Positions 16,106-24,677 of a DNA stretch of 64,000 nt are shown here, one piece after another; the stretch's first letter is position 1; each line of letters opens with the position of its first letter. Under the pieces are notes generated by a model, which did not search any database, was not told where the DNA came from, and was given only the letters and a program-made list of their open reading frames with translations. Where the stretch lies: the NCBI RefSeq assembly GCF_003311645.1, contig NZ_QEST01000088.1, forward strand, positions 62,001 through 126,000. Reading direction: 5' to 3'. Source of the DNA: Streptomyces sp. PT12 (GTDB taxonomy: Bacteria > Actinomycetota > Actinomycetes > Streptomycetales > Streptomycetaceae). Position numbers and translations under genes: made by a program.

Positions 16106-16450
16106 TCAGGCGGCGACGCCGAGCACGTGCGCCTTCCCCCACATGCCGAGCGGCACCAGCGCGGCATTGAGTGAAGTGCCCGTCTCCGTCAGGGAGTAGA
16201 CCACCCGGGGTGGCACCTCGTCATGCGCCTCCCTGTGCACGATGCCGTGCTCCTCCATCTCGCGCAGGTGCGACGCCAGCACCTTCTCCGTGACGCCGGG
16301 CAGCCGCCTGCGCAACTCCCCGAAGCGGCACGCTCTTTCGCCCAGCGCCCACAGGATCAGCACCTTCCACTTGCCGCCGATCACCGACATCGCCGCGTCG
16401 ATCCCACAGACGTGTCCCGCCGGTCCCCCCGGCCTCGCCGCCGTCGCCAT
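16106..16450 (-). CDS. HxlR-family transcriptional regulator
   Basis: 114 residues from ATG 16450, chosen because GGAGGG precedes it by six bases. The winged-helix signature is complete: CGIDAAMSVIGGKWKVLILW, then FGELRRRLPGVTEKVLASHLREMEEHGIVHRE, and the wing YSLTETGTSLNAAL. HxlR-type proteins are small redox- or aldehyde-responsive DNA-binding proteins; the single N-terminal cysteine (HVCGID) is where family members sense thiol stress. It is divergent from the oxidoreductase at 16546, its probable target. Confidence 0.88.
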   Translation of the reverse strand: MATAARPGGPAGHVCGIDAAMSVIGGKWKVLILWALGERACRFGELRRRLPGVTEKVLASHLREMEEHGIVHREAHDEVPPRVVYSLTETGTSLNAALVPLGMWGKAHVLGVAA

Positions 16451-16545
16451 GTCCAACCCTCCTGCCTGCTCGCTCACCCGGGGGAAACCACCCACTTCAA
16501 AGTGCGTTCTTGCCCACCCCGGCATCCTCGACCAGCCTAAATGGC

Positions 16546-17430
16546 ATGACCGACAACATCACGAGACCGCTGCCGATCACCGTTCTTGGCCTGGGCGCCA
16601 TGGGCACCGCCCTCGTCAGGAGTTGGCTCTCGAAGGGCCGTTCCGTCACCGTCTGGAATCGCACCCGGGTGCGGGCCGCCCCGCTCGCCGAGGCGGGCGC
16701 GACGGTCGCGGGGACCGCCGCGGAGGCCGTGGCTGCGAGCCCGCTCGTGGTCACCTCCCTGCTCGACGACGCCTCCGTCGGCGAGACGCTCACGACCACG
16801 GACCTCGCGGGCGTGGACCTGGTGAACATCACGACGAGCACCCCCGCCGAGGCCCGCGCCCGCGCCATCTGGGCCGAGAAGCGGGGCGCCCGCTATCTCG
16901 ACGGCGGCATCATGGCCATCCCACCCATGATCGGGATCGAGGGCTCGGGCGCCTATGTCTTCTACAGCGGGGACCGCCACCTGTTCGAGGAGCGCCGGGA
17001 GGCGCTGATCGTGCCCGCGGAGGCGGAGTTCGTCGGGGAGGACGCCGGGTTCGCCGCGCTCCACGACGTGGCGCTGCTCAGCGCGATGAACGGCATGTTC
17101 GCTGGCGTGATGCACGCCTTCGCCCTGATCCGCGGGGAGGACATCAGGCCGAGCGAGTTCGCGCCGCTGCTCTCCGGGTGGCTGGTCGCCATGAGCCGGT
17201 CGGTGGAGAAGGCCGCCGAGCAGTTGGAGAGCGGTGACTACACCAAGGGCGTCGTGTCGAACCTCGCGATGCAGGTGGCCGGGAACGCAACCCTGCTGCG
17301 CACGGCCGAGGAGCAGAGGGTGAGCGCCGAATTGATCGCGCCCTATCTCGCCCTGACGGAGCGTCGCCTCGCCCAGGGGCACCCCGACGAGGACACCACC
17401 GGGGTGGTCGAGCTGCTGATACGGAGCTGA
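16546..17430 (+). CDS. NAD(P)-binding oxidoreductase, imine reductase / beta-hydroxyacid dehydrogenase-like
   Basis: 294 residues from ATG 16546. The Rossmann start is VLGLGAMGTALVRSWLSKGRSVTVWNRT, with R after VWN favouring NADPH; TSLLDDASV and NITTSTPAEARARAIWAEKRGARYLDGGIM follow as in 6-phosphogluconate-dehydrogenase-like enzymes. The C-terminal helical domain (LLSAMNGMFAGVMHAFALI) lacks the lysine of classical hydroxyacid dehydrogenases, as imine reductases do, and GDYTKGVVSN is in the matching place. Substrate unknown. Divergent from an HxlR regulator, a common pairing for these enzymes. Confidence 0.82.
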   Translation: MTDNITRPLPITVLGLGAMGTALVRSWLSKGRSVTVWNRTRVRAAPLAEAGATVAGTAAEAVAASPLVVTSLLDDASVGETLTTTDLAGVDLVNITTSTPAEARARAIWAEKRGARYLDGGIMAIPPMIGIEGSGAYVFYSGDRHLFEERREALIVPAEAEFVGEDAGFAALHDVALLSAMNGMFAGVMHAFALIRGEDIRPSEFAPLLSGWLVAMSRSVEKAAEQLESGDYTKGVVSNLAMQVAGNATLLRTAEEQRVSAELIAPYLALTERRLAQGHPDEDTTGVVELLIRS

Positions 17431-17471
17431 CCGGGCGGCGGGGCACCCGGCGGGTAGAAGGACGGCGTGCG

Positions 17472-17500
17472 CCCGGGGCGCCGGGTGTGGGCGCCCCGGG
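17472..17500. terminator. Bidirectional hairpin between convergent genes
   Basis: CCCGGGGCGCC / GGCGCCCCGGG, perfect 11-bp arms and a 7-base loop, midway between the oxidoreductase stop (17430) and the DoxX stop (17517). Confidence 0.7.
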
Positions 17501-17516
17501 GTGGGGTGGGTGGGTG

Positions 17517-18146
17517 TCAGCGGAGCCAGGGGGTGGTGCGGATGAGGGGGAGGCGTTGCCAGTGGTGGCCGAGGCCCCAGGTGCGGTCGGCGTGGAGGGC
17601 GGCGAGGGTGATGAGGGCGATGGCGTAGATGAGGTGAGAGTCCATGAAGGGGTTGGATGACATGGTGGGGGTGCCGTCGGAGAGGTGCTGGGCGGGGGGC
17701 CATTCGGCGGCCCACATGAGGGCCATCATCAGGGTGCCCGCGAGGGCTGTGGGGCGTAGGGCGATGCCCGCGGTGAGGGCGAGGCCGATGCCGAGGAGGC
17801 CGAGCATGAACAGCCAGTCGGCCCAGGCGTCCCCGGCCCAGGAGTGGAAGGTGGATTCCAGGGGGCCGACGGCGACGCCGCTGAGGAAGCCGCGGGTCGG
17901 GGAGCCGCCGTCGGTCCAGGCGTTCCCCGCCTGGGTGGCGTAGCCGAGGCCGAAGGTCTTGTCGAGGAACGCCCACAGGAAGACAAAGCCCAGCGCCACA
18001 CGAAGCCCGGCAAGCATCCGGCCGGACACCGAAGCCGTGGAGAGGCCGACGGCGGCGTCGGCCGTGGCCCGCCCCGCCGCGGGCGCGGTGTCGCCCGTGC
18101 CGCCCTGCGTCCGGCGGCGGGGGTTCGGGTGATCCTGGATGGCCAT
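17517..18146 (-). CDS. DoxX-family membrane protein
   Basis: 209 residues from ATG 18146 (MAIQDHPNPRRR). After a ~40-residue disordered, charged head, the DoxX fold shows four membrane helices: LAGLRVALGFVFLWAFLDKTFG, WLFMLGLLGIGLALTAGI, LAGTLMMALMWAAEW and LIYAIALITLAALHADR. DoxX proteins sit in the cytoplasmic membrane and in mycobacteria link quinone or redox homeostasis to thiol oxidation. As first gene of the stress cluster it probably belongs to the response regulator's regulon; a GGGCCG-type box and tandem GGTCCCC repeats lie in its upstream region. Confidence 0.82.
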   Translation of the reverse strand: MAIQDHPNPRRRTQGGTGDTAPAAGRATADAAVGLSTASVSGRMLAGLRVALGFVFLWAFLDKTFGLGYATQAGNAWTDGGSPTRGFLSGVAVGPLESTFHSWAGDAWADWLFMLGLLGIGLALTAGIALRPTALAGTLMMALMWAAEWPPAQHLSDGTPTMSSNPFMDSHLIYAIALITLAALHADRTWGLGHHWQRLPLIRTTPWLR

Positions 18147-18283
18147 GATCGCTGTCCCTTCCGAGGTGGTTCGCTCTGGGGTGGTTCGCTCTGGCGTGGT
18201 GTGCGCCGTCCGGTGTTCCGGTGCACCACGAATGTCTCGCCGCGGCACCCTCCGGAGGATGGGCCGCGCGGGCCAGGGGCGGA

Positions 18284-18297
18284 GGGCCGAAGGTCCC
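18284..18297. promoter_or_regulatory. Candidate dormancy box 1 (upstream of doxX)
   Basis: GGGCCG-AA-GGTCCC: an imperfect palindrome with the same 6-2-6 layout as the boxes at 19213 and 21066, here 138 bases before the DoxX start. Proposed binding site for the cluster's NarL-type regulator. Confidence 0.45.
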
Positions 18298-18312
18298 CAA
18301 CGGGCGGGCCCG

Positions 18313-18346
18313 GTCGGTCCCCTGGCCGGGTCGGTCCCCTGGCCGG
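18313..18346. repeat. Tandem 17-bp repeat with GGTCCCC cores
   Basis: GTCGGTCCCCTGGCCGG is repeated exactly twice, back to back (18313-18329 and 18330-18346), immediately after the stress-protein stop codon and upstream of doxX. Each unit holds a GGGGACC half-site on the minus strand, a third one being in box 1, so it may be part of the same control region. Confidence 0.55.
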
Positions 18347-19066
18347 TCAGGCCGTCGGGGAGGCACCGCGCGGGGGAGGCGGCACCGGCACCAGGAGCAC
18401 CGGGCAGTGGGCGCCATGGAGGAGCGCACGGGTCAGTCGCCCGCGCCGCGCCCCCGAGCGGTGCACGGGGAGAACGGCGACAGCGGCGGTGCGCGTCACC
18501 TCGACGAGCGCGGCGGCCGAGTGCAGGGACGGCGGGAGGACACGGAGCGGGGCGCCGCGCCGGGCGGCCTCCTCGAAGGCGTGGAGCGCCGCCTCGGCGT
18601 CCGCCCCGTCGGCGGCGATCAGCAGGACGTCGCCATGGACCCGCGCCGGTCCCGGGTCGCCGCGCACGATCAGGACCGGCCCGGCGACCCGCCCCCGGCC
18701 CCTGTTGCCCCGGGCGGTGCCCCCGTACGCGAGCCGTGCGCCGACCGACCGCCACGGCCAGGCGGGCTGGCCACCGGGGGCGCGGGCGCCCACGACGGTG
18801 AGCGCGGCCGTTCCGGCGCACCGGAGCAGCACGGTGACCGGGTCGCCGATCAGAGGAAGGGGAAGGGTGAGCAGTCCGGGATGGCGCCGTCGGGCGCGGT
18901 CCACGGCGGCGGCGAGGACGGGTTCCGCCTCGTCCCGGTCGGGGACGGCATAGACGATGTCGAGCGCGGAGCCGCGCAGTTCGGCCTCGCGCGCGGCTAG
19001 GTCGAGCGCGCGGGTGGCGGTCGGGGAGCCGTCGAAGCCGACGATGACGTGCCGTTGTGTGGTCAT
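18347..19066 (-). CDS. Universal stress protein, tandem-domain, degenerate nucleotide site
   Basis: 239 residues from ATG 19066. The first half is a USP domain ([37 protein letters not shown]; then LTVVGAR), but the ATP-binding G-x2-G-x9-G-S/T loop is not recognisable; the second half ([10 protein letters not shown] to [12 protein letters not shown]) is a shorter USP-like repeat ending in a conserved [11 protein letters not shown] strand. Tandem USPs are stress- or hypoxia-induced cytoplasmic proteins. It lies divergent from the response regulator and upstream of doxX, and shares a GGGCCG-type box with the regulator's promoter. Confidence 0.82.
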   Translation of the reverse strand: MTTQRHVIVGFDGSPTATRALDLAAREAELRGSALDIVYAVPDRDEAEPVLAAAVDRARRRHPGLLTLPLPLIGDPVTVLLRCAGTAALTVVGARAPGGQPAWPWRSVGARLAYGGTARGNRGRGRVAGPVLIVRGDPGPARVHGDVLLIAADGADAEAALHAFEEAARRGAPLRVLPPSLHSAAALVEVTRTAAVAVLPVHRSGARRGRLTRALLHGAHCPVLLVPVPPPPRGASPTA

Positions 19067-19212
19067 GTCCGGTCCTCACAGGGCTGGGGAGGAGCGCCCA
19101 CGCCCCGCGGGCACGCGGGCTCTCCCCCAGGCTCCGGGCGCAACGAAAGGAGGACGAGGGCCGAAGAGCACCCCTCACGGGGGTCGTTGGGGCAGGGCCG
19201 TGGCGCGGAAGG

Positions 19213-19226
19213 GGGCCGTTCGGCCC
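19213..19226. promoter_or_regulatory. Candidate dormancy box 2 (between usp and response regulator)
   Basis: GGGCCG-TT-CGGCCC, a perfect palindrome except for the central TT, placed in the 236-base divergent interval, 77 bases before the response-regulator ATG. Same layout as boxes 1 and 3. It would allow autoregulation and control of the stress protein. Confidence 0.55.
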
Positions 19227-19302
19227 TGGTGCCTTCGGGCACGGAGGGGCACCATCGGGACGGGATCAGGCGACGGACGACCATCGGGGAGCACGACGGC
19301 AC

Positions 19303-19998
19303 ATGGGCGAGGCGCGTACGTTCTCAGCGCAGGCACCGATCAGGGTGTTCCTGCTCGACGACCACGAGGTGGTCCGCCGCGGCGTGCACGACCTGCTGGA
19401 CGCCGAGCCCGACATCGAGGTGGTCGGCGAGGCGTCGAGCGCCGCCCAGGGCCTGGCCAGGGGCCCGGCGCTGCGCCCCGACGTGGCGATCCTCGACGTG
19501 CGGCTCACGGACGGCGACGGCATCACCGTCTGCCGGGAGCTGCGCTCGCGGATGCCGGAGCTGGCGTGCCTGATGCTGACGTCGTTCGATGACGACGACG
19601 CGCTCCTCGACGCCATCATGGCCGGGGCCGCTGGCTATGTCCTCAAGCAGATCAGGGGCTCCGACCTGGTGGCCGCCGTGCGGACCGTCGCCTCGGGCCA
19701 GTCGATGCTCGACCCGGCCACCACCGCCCGGCTCATGGGGAGCCTCCGCGGCGACAACGCCCCAGCCGAGCCCGCGGACGACCCCATCGCCGGGCTCACC
19801 CCGCGCGAGCGGGAGATCCTGGTGCTCATCGGCCAGGGGCTGACCAACCGGCAGATAGGCGCGCGGCTGTTCCTGTCGGAGAAGACGGTGAAGAACCACA
19901 TATCCCGGCTGCTCGCCAAGCTCGGCGTGGAGCGCCGCGTCCAGGCCGCGGTGCTCGCCAGCCGGGCCAGGCCGCAGACCGGCGGCGAGCGGGGCTGA
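19303..19998 (+). CDS. NarL/DevR-type response regulator
   Basis: 231 residues from ATG 19303. The receiver begins [20 protein letters not shown] with the acidic pair, phospho-acceptor D65 in [12 protein letters not shown], the switch residue in CLMLTSF and the lysine in GYVLKQ. A LuxR-type HTH follows: [20 protein letters not shown], then [19 protein letters not shown]. It matches the DevR/DosR (OsdR in Streptomyces coelicolor) group in architecture and context, being next to two universal stress proteins and a two-GAF kinase. As a DNA-binding regulator it probably controls the cluster through the GGGCCG boxes. Confidence 0.88.
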   Translation: MGEARTFSAQAPIRVFLLDDHEVVRRGVHDLLDAEPDIEVVGEASSAAQGLARGPALRPDVAILDVRLTDGDGITVCRELRSRMPELACLMLTSFDDDDALLDAIMAGAAGYVLKQIRGSDLVAAVRTVASGQSMLDPATTARLMGSLRGDNAPAEPADDPIAGLTPREREILVLIGQGLTNRQIGARLFLSEKTVKNHISRLLAKLGVERRVQAAVLASRARPQTGGERG

Positions 19999-20091
19999 CA
20001 ATCGCGTCGCCCGAAGGCCGCCCGACCGCCACCCGCCACCCGCCACCCGCCGACTGCCGCCTGCCCCGCACCGGCCCGCGCCGCGCGTCCT

Positions 20092-20946
20092 TCACTCGTG
20101 CGGGACCACCACGAGCGGCGCCGGGCAGTGGTGGATCAACGCGTGGGTGACCGGCCCGATGTGGGCGCCCAGGCGGGTGACGCGCATGCGCCGCCCGGTG
20201 ACCACGAGGGCGGCGTCAGGGGCCTCCTCGACGAGCAGCTGGGCGGCGCGGCCCCGGGTGACGCGTTCCCGCACGGCCACGTCCGGGTACTTCGTGCGCC
20301 ACGGGCCGAGCACCGCGGACACCCGCCGAGCGCTGTCCGCGCCCACGGCCGCCAGGACGCCGGGGTCGATGCCGCTGGGCGCCAGCTCGGCGAGGGAGGG
20401 CACGTCCCAGGCGTGGACGGCGAGCAGCTCCGCGCCCCGGCGTTCGGCCTCATCGAACGCGAAGGTGATCAACTCGTCGGCGGAGTCGCGGAGATCGAGG
20501 CCCAGGAGTACTGTTCCCGTTCCCTCCGCGCCCGCCGCCCGCACCAGCGCCACCGGGCACCCCGCGCGCGCCACCGTGGCCCCGGCGACCGAGCCGGTGA
20601 CGAACCCCGAGATCCGTCCGAGGCCGCGGGAGCCGAGGACGACGAGGTCCGTTGCGCCGGACAGCTCCGCCAGCTCCACGCCGGGCACGCCCGAGAGGCG
20701 TTCGAGGGTCACCCGCAGGCCCGGGTGCCGCGCGGTCAGGTCGGCCGCCCGCTCGGTGAGCACGCCGTCCAGGGCCGCCCGGCGGTCCGCGCCCTGAACG
20801 GGCCAGGACGGCGGGCGGAGTTCGGGCTCGTCCACGTGCACGAGCCGCAGCGCCGCGCCGCGGCGCAACGCCTCGTCCGCCGCCCACGCGGCGGCGGCCA
20901 GGCTCTCCGGCGAGCCGTCGAGGCCCACGACGATGGCGCGGGACAT
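20092..20946 (-). CDS. Universal stress protein, two USP domains
   Basis: 284 residues from ATG 20946 (MSRAIVVGLDGSPESLAAAAW). Domain 1 has the ATP loop in VVLGSRGLGRISGFVTGSVA (G-x2-G-x9-G-S) and ends CPVALVRA; domain 2 starts GTVLLGLDLRDSADELITFAFDEAERRGAELLAVHAW and has the shorter loop TGRRMRVTRLGAHIGPVTHALIHHCPAPLVVVPHE. Proteins of this kind bind ATP and accumulate in stationary phase or oxygen limitation. It is divergent from the cyclic-nucleotide-fold gene and shares its control region. Confidence 0.88.
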   Translation of the reverse strand: MSRAIVVGLDGSPESLAAAAWAADEALRRGAALRLVHVDEPELRPPSWPVQGADRRAALDGVLTERAADLTARHPGLRVTLERLSGVPGVELAELSGATDLVVLGSRGLGRISGFVTGSVAGATVARAGCPVALVRAAGAEGTGTVLLGLDLRDSADELITFAFDEAERRGAELLAVHAWDVPSLAELAPSGIDPGVLAAVGADSARRVSAVLGPWRTKYPDVAVRERVTRGRAAQLLVEEAPDAALVVTGRRMRVTRLGAHIGPVTHALIHHCPAPLVVVPHE

Positions 20947-21264
20947 GACCAGTACCTCCAGGGGTCTCCAGCAGTGCGGTGCGGGCGGTGTCTCCGCCGC
21001 TTCCTCACCACCACCCTCGCCCCGCACACCCCGCCAGGACATGGGGCCGATCGACGCCGGGGGCGGGGCCGTTTGGCCCGGCTTTCCGACCCGTCCGGCC
21101 CACGTGCCCGCCCCCGCCACCGGGGCACCGTGGAAGCCCACCGGACGGACGACGCCCCCGCCGACGAACAGTCACGATCACACCGACGACCGCGCCGACG
21201 GCCGGACAACGGCCGGGCGCGCTCAGGGGACAGAGCGCCGGTCAGGAGACACAGGAGGAGCCCC
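20947..21264. other. Divergent control region, 318 bases
   Basis: No gene; contains dormancy box 3 (21066-21079) and otherwise GC-rich sequence with no clear sigma-70 promoter. The end carries AGGAGGAG, the ribosome-binding site of the gene at 21265. Confidence 0.5.
21066..21079. promoter_or_regulatory. Candidate dormancy box 3 (between usp and CNB gene)
   Basis: GGGCCG-TT-TGGCCC: one mismatch from box 2 and identical spacing. It lies 120 bases from the stress-protein start and 186 from the CNB-protein start. Confidence 0.5.
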
Positions 21265-21729
21265 ATGCCCACACCGAGCCTCTTCACCGCGGTCCCGCCC
21301 CGGGGCCGCGAGCGCCTGCTGGCCCGTTCCCGGCAGGTGTCCTTCCCCGCGGGCACCCGCCTGTTCGACGAGGGCGACCGCGCCCAACGCCTCTGGGTGA
21401 TCACCTCGGGTTCCCTCACGCTGCGGGCGCGCGTGCCCGGGCGGCTCCTCACCACCGTCGGCACCCTCGGCCCCGGCGACCTCACCGGCTGGTCGGCGCT
21501 GATCCCTCCGCATGTACGGGAGTTCGGCGCGTACACGGTGGGCTGGCTCAACGCCCGTGAGTTCGACGCCGCGGACCTCCACGACCTGTGCGACGCCGAC
21601 CCGCCGCTCGCGTGCGCGATCCACCGCTATCTCGCCACGACGGTCGCGCACCGGCTGCGCACCACCCGCCAACGCCTCATCGAGGTCTACGGCCCCTACG
21701 GCCACGACAGCGCCCGTCAGGCGGGCTGA
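21265..21729 (+). CDS. Cyclic-nucleotide-binding-fold (Crp-like) protein without HTH
   Basis: 154 residues from ATG 21265 with AGGAGGAG. The whole protein is a cNMP-binding beta-roll: FTAVPPRGRERLLARSRQVSFPAGTRLFDEGDRAQRLWVITSGSLTLRAR, then a phosphate-loop-like PGDLTGWSALIPP and a C-helix CAIHRYLATTVAHRLRTTRQRLIEVYGPYG. It lacks the C-terminal helix-turn-helix of Crp/Fnr, so it does not bind DNA by the usual means; the arginine of the canonical cAMP site is absent. Its last 13 bases overlap the end of the histidine kinase on the other strand. Role inferred: stress-cluster sensor or adaptor. Confidence 0.82.
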   Translation: MPTPSLFTAVPPRGRERLLARSRQVSFPAGTRLFDEGDRAQRLWVITSGSLTLRARVPGRLLTTVGTLGPGDLTGWSALIPPHVREFGAYTVGWLNAREFDAADLHDLCDADPPLACAIHRYLATTVAHRLRTTRQRLIEVYGPYGHDSARQAG

Positions 21730-23555
21730 CCACCCACCCCGCCCGCCCCACCCGCGCCTCCCGTAGCGCCAGCACCACCCGCACCACCCGCGCCCCCCGT
21801 AGCGCCAGCACCACCCGCACCGCCAGCCCCGCCAGCCCCGCCCATGAGCGGCACGCGCCACACCAGCCGGGTCCCCCCGCCCTCACCGGGCGTCAACTCC
21901 AGGGCGCCGCCGAGCTGTTCGGCGCGCTCGGCCAGGTTCCGCAGCCCGCTGCGGCGCCCCTCCCCCGCGGGCACGCCCACCCCGTCGTCCGCGACCGTCA
22001 GCGTCAGCGTCCCCGCGGCCACCACGACCGACACCCGCGCCGAACGGGCCGACGCGTGCCTGGCCACGTTGGACAGCGCCTCGCCGAGCACCGCCACGGC
22101 GTGGTCGGCGACCCCCGCGGGAACGTCGGTGTCGATCAGCCCCTCGAGCCGCAGCCCCGGGGTGAAGCCCAACGCCGCCACCGCCTCCTCGACCGTCGCC
22201 ATCAGCCGCGCCCGCGGACCCCTGGCCGCGGGGCCCGCCTCGTGCGCGCGCAGGCCGAAGATCGTCGAACGAATGATCTTGATGGTCTCGTCCAGGTCGT
22301 CCACCGCGCGCACGAGTCGTTCCGCGGCCTGCGGATGGTCCACGAACCGCACGGTGCTCTGAAGCGTCATCCCCGTCGCGAACAGCCGCTGGATCGCCAG
22401 ATCGTGCAGGTCACGGGCGATGCGGTCCCGCTCTTCGAGCAGGATCAGCTGCTCGGCCGCCCGCCGACGCTCCGCCAGCTCGAGCGCCAGCGCGGCCTGC
22501 CCGGCGAACGCCAGCAGCGGCGCGGTCTCGTTGTCCGTGAACGCGGGCTCCCGCACCGCCCGCACCAAGAGCAGCGCCCCGCGGGTCCCCGCCCCTGTGC
22601 CCAGCGGCACCGCGACCGCGGGCCCGAGCCCGTCGAAGCGGCGCGGCCCCTCCGCCGCGCGCGGGTCGGCGCCGATGTCGCGGCTGATGACGGGCGCCTC
22701 CGCGGTGATCGCCGCGCCCAGGAACGAGCCCTCGCGCGTCACCTCAAGCCCCCGGTGCGCCTCGGCCTCGCGCCCCTCGGCGATGGCGACGCGCAGGTCG
22801 TCGCCGTTCTCCCCGGCCAGGGCCAGCACGCCCAGGTCGGCGGCGAGGATGCGGCGGGCGTGCACGACGATCTGTTCGAGCACCTGGGCCTCCCCGGCGC
22901 CGGAGAGCAGGCCGCCGACGATCTCGGCGTTCGCCTCGAGCCAGCGCTGCCGGTAGCGAGCCTCCTCGTACAGGCGGGCGTTCTCCACGGCGACGCCCGC
23001 GGCGACGGCGAGCGTCGTGAGGACCGACTCGTCCTCGGCGTCGAACTCGCGCCCGCCGCGCTTGTCCGTGAGGTAGAGGTTGCCGAACACCTCGTCCCGC
23101 ACCCGCACCGGCACCCCGAGGAACGAGCGCATCGGCGGGTGGTTCGGCGGGAAGCCGAACGACGCGGGGTGCGCGGTCAGATTGGTGAGGCGCAGCGGCT
23201 CGGGGTGGCGGATCAGCTCGCCGAGGATGCCGTGCCCCGACGGCAGGCGGCCGATCGCCGCGATCCGTTCCTCCGAGACGCCCACCGTGATGAACTGCGC
23301 GAGCCGGTCGTCCTCCCCGATCACGCCAAGCGCGCCGTACTCCGCGTCGACGAGCGCCACCGCCGCCTCGACGATCCGCCGCAGCACGCCCGGCAGGTCG
23401 AGCTCGCGCCCCACCGAGAGCAGCGCCTCGAGCAGCCCGTGCACCCGGTCCCGCGTGCCGCGGATCGCGTCGATGCGGAGCTGCAACTCCTCGAGCAGCT
23501 CATCCAGTCGAAGCTGCGGCAGCTCACCGTTCCGCGCGGGGCCGTCCTGCGCCAT
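21717..23555 (-). CDS. Two-GAF sensor histidine kinase of the DevS/DosT (OsdK) type
   Basis: 612 residues from ATG 23555 (GGGAGGGAGACGGC upstream). GAF-A spans about 55-195 and contains HPASFGFPPNHPPMRSFLGV; in DosS/DosT the haem-ligand histidine lies in this stretch, and H139 is kept here. GAF-B is about 215-360. The HisKA_3 phospho-acceptor is H384 in DRIARDLHDLAIQRLF, and the ATPase has N-box GEALSNVARHA and DDGVGVP, GLRNLAER. Soluble, no membrane helices. The last ~42 residues are a Gly/Ala-only repeat tail with no function known. A partner for the regulator at 19303 is likely. Gas or redox sensing is inferred from family. Confidence 0.88.
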   Translation of the reverse strand: MAQDGPARNGELPQLRLDELLEELQLRIDAIRGTRDRVHGLLEALLSVGRELDLPGVLRRIVEAAVALVDAEYGALGVIGEDDRLAQFITVGVSEERIAAIGRLPSGHGILGELIRHPEPLRLTNLTAHPASFGFPPNHPPMRSFLGVPVRVRDEVFGNLYLTDKRGGREFDAEDESVLTTLAVAAGVAVENARLYEEARYRQRWLEANAEIVGGLLSGAGEAQVLEQIVVHARRILAADLGVLALAGENGDDLRVAIAEGREAEAHRGLEVTREGSFLGAAITAEAPVISRDIGADPRAAEGPRRFDGLGPAVAVPLGTGAGTRGALLLVRAVREPAFTDNETAPLLAFAGQAALALELAERRRAAEQLILLEERDRIARDLHDLAIQRLFATGMTLQSTVRFVDHPQAAERLVRAVDDLDETIKIIRSTIFGLRAHEAGPAARGPRARLMATVEEAVAALGFTPGLRLEGLIDTDVPAGVADHAVAVLGEALSNVARHASARSARVSVVVAAGTLTLTVADDGVGVPAGEGRRSGLRNLAERAEQLGGALELTPGEGGGTRLVWRVPLMGGAGGAGGAGGAGATGGAGGAGGAGATGGAGGAGGVGGQPA

Positions 23556-23824
23556 GCCGTCTCCCTCCCACGGCCGGACCGACCCCACCCTAACGACCGC
23601 GCCCTCCCACCCCAGGGGCAGGCAGAGGTGCCGCCCGAGGGTGCCGGGCCGGTCAGCGGCGGGCCCGCCCCGTTCAAGCGGCGGCCCGCCCCCGGCCCGC
23701 GCGTTCGTGCCCCGCCCGTGGTGATGCGCGGAGACGGCGGCGGCGCGCCCCTCCCCGGCCATCGCACCCCCGACGTCCGGCCATCGCACCCCCGACGTGG
23801 CGTTCGACCGCCCCTCCCCGGCCG

Positions 23825-24547
23825 TCACACCCCCTCCCCGGCCAGCGCCTCCCTCACCTCGCCGAGCCGGGCCAGGTCGTCGGCCAAAGCGGCGCGTTGC
23901 CCCGGGGCAAGGGGTATCGCGGCCGCGCGGTCGATGAGGTCGCGGGCCTGGTCGGGGTGGCCGAGGCGGTGGGCGATGTCGCCGCGCAGCACCAGGATGC
24001 GCAGCAGCTGCTCGTCCGTGGGCTTCTCCCCGCGCACCGCCAGGACGCGGTCCAGGATCTTGGCCGCGGCCTCGGGGTCCTCCTTGGAGTCGGCGAAGGT
24101 CACGGCGAAGTGCAGCGCGCGGGCGAAGGTCTCCCGGGGCGCGGGCGGGTGGGCGGAGTCGCCGCCGGTGGGCTGGCCTACCCGGATGGAGTTCCCGCCG
24201 GGGTCGGTCATGAGGAACTGCCGCACGCCATAGGACATGTCGCGCACGGGGCCGATGCGCGGGATGCCCCGGGTGGGGACCCTGCCGTACGCCTCGCGGA
24301 GCCCCGCGCGGAACGCCTCGTGGAGCGCGTCGACCTCGTCGGTGAGGATGTAGCACCCCCCGAGCGACTCCTCGGGGTCGAGCTCCTTCATGCCGTGGAA
24401 CTGGAGCTCGACATCGCCCCGTTCGACGACGGCGTACGCGTAGGGGCTCCTCTGGAGGAACGTCACTTCGAAGCCGAGCGCGGTGTAGAAGTCGACGACG
24501 GGCTGGATGGCCGGGCAGGACAGCAGCGGAATGGTCTTCTCGGTCAC
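23825..24547 (-). CDS. Glyoxalase/VOC-superfamily protein with C-terminal helical extension
   Basis: 240 residues from GTG 24547 (VTEKTIPLLSCPAIQPVVDFYTALGFEVTF). A VOC fold of ~115 residues shows the paired beta-alpha-beta-beta-beta modules (YAYAVVERGDVELQFHGMK and QFLMTDPGGNSIRVGQP); the canonical metal triad is only partly present, as in bleomycin-binding members. The last ~110 residues are TPR-like helices (ARALHFAVTFADSKEDPEAAAKILDRVL; RGDIAHRLGHPDQARDLIDRAAAI) joined to it. Such proteins bind hydrophobic or thiol conjugates; the extension suggests a protein partner. Function unknown. Confidence 0.75.
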   Translation of the reverse strand: MTEKTIPLLSCPAIQPVVDFYTALGFEVTFLQRSPYAYAVVERGDVELQFHGMKELDPEESLGGCYILTDEVDALHEAFRAGLREAYGRVPTRGIPRIGPVRDMSYGVRQFLMTDPGGNSIRVGQPTGGDSAHPPAPRETFARALHFAVTFADSKEDPEAAAKILDRVLAVRGEKPTDEQLLRILVLRGDIAHRLGHPDQARDLIDRAAAIPLAPGQRAALADDLARLGEVREALAGEGV

Positions 24548-24639
24548 ACGCGCCAGTCTAGTCAAATTTGAATAGAAGCCTTGGCGGGCCCGACTCTTGA
24601 CGGCGACGACGAACCGTTGCCACACTCCGGTGCATCCGA

Positions 24640-24647
24640 AAGCGCTT
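24640..24647. promoter_or_regulatory. LacI-type operator core, ABC-importer side
   Basis: The palindrome AAGCGCTT followed by GCTACCA lies ~300 bases before the sugar-binding-protein gene. The same core and extension, with one base changed, lies beside the pectate-lyase promoter (36572-36587). A weak -35/-10 pair (TTGACG 24597-24602, CACACT 24621-24626) precedes it, so it would sit just past a transcription start, as in the lyase promoter. The better promoter at 24826-24853 is further downstream, so the role of this copy is less certain. Confidence 0.5.
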
Positions 24648-24677
24648 GCTACCACCCATCCGCATGTCGCCCAGGAG

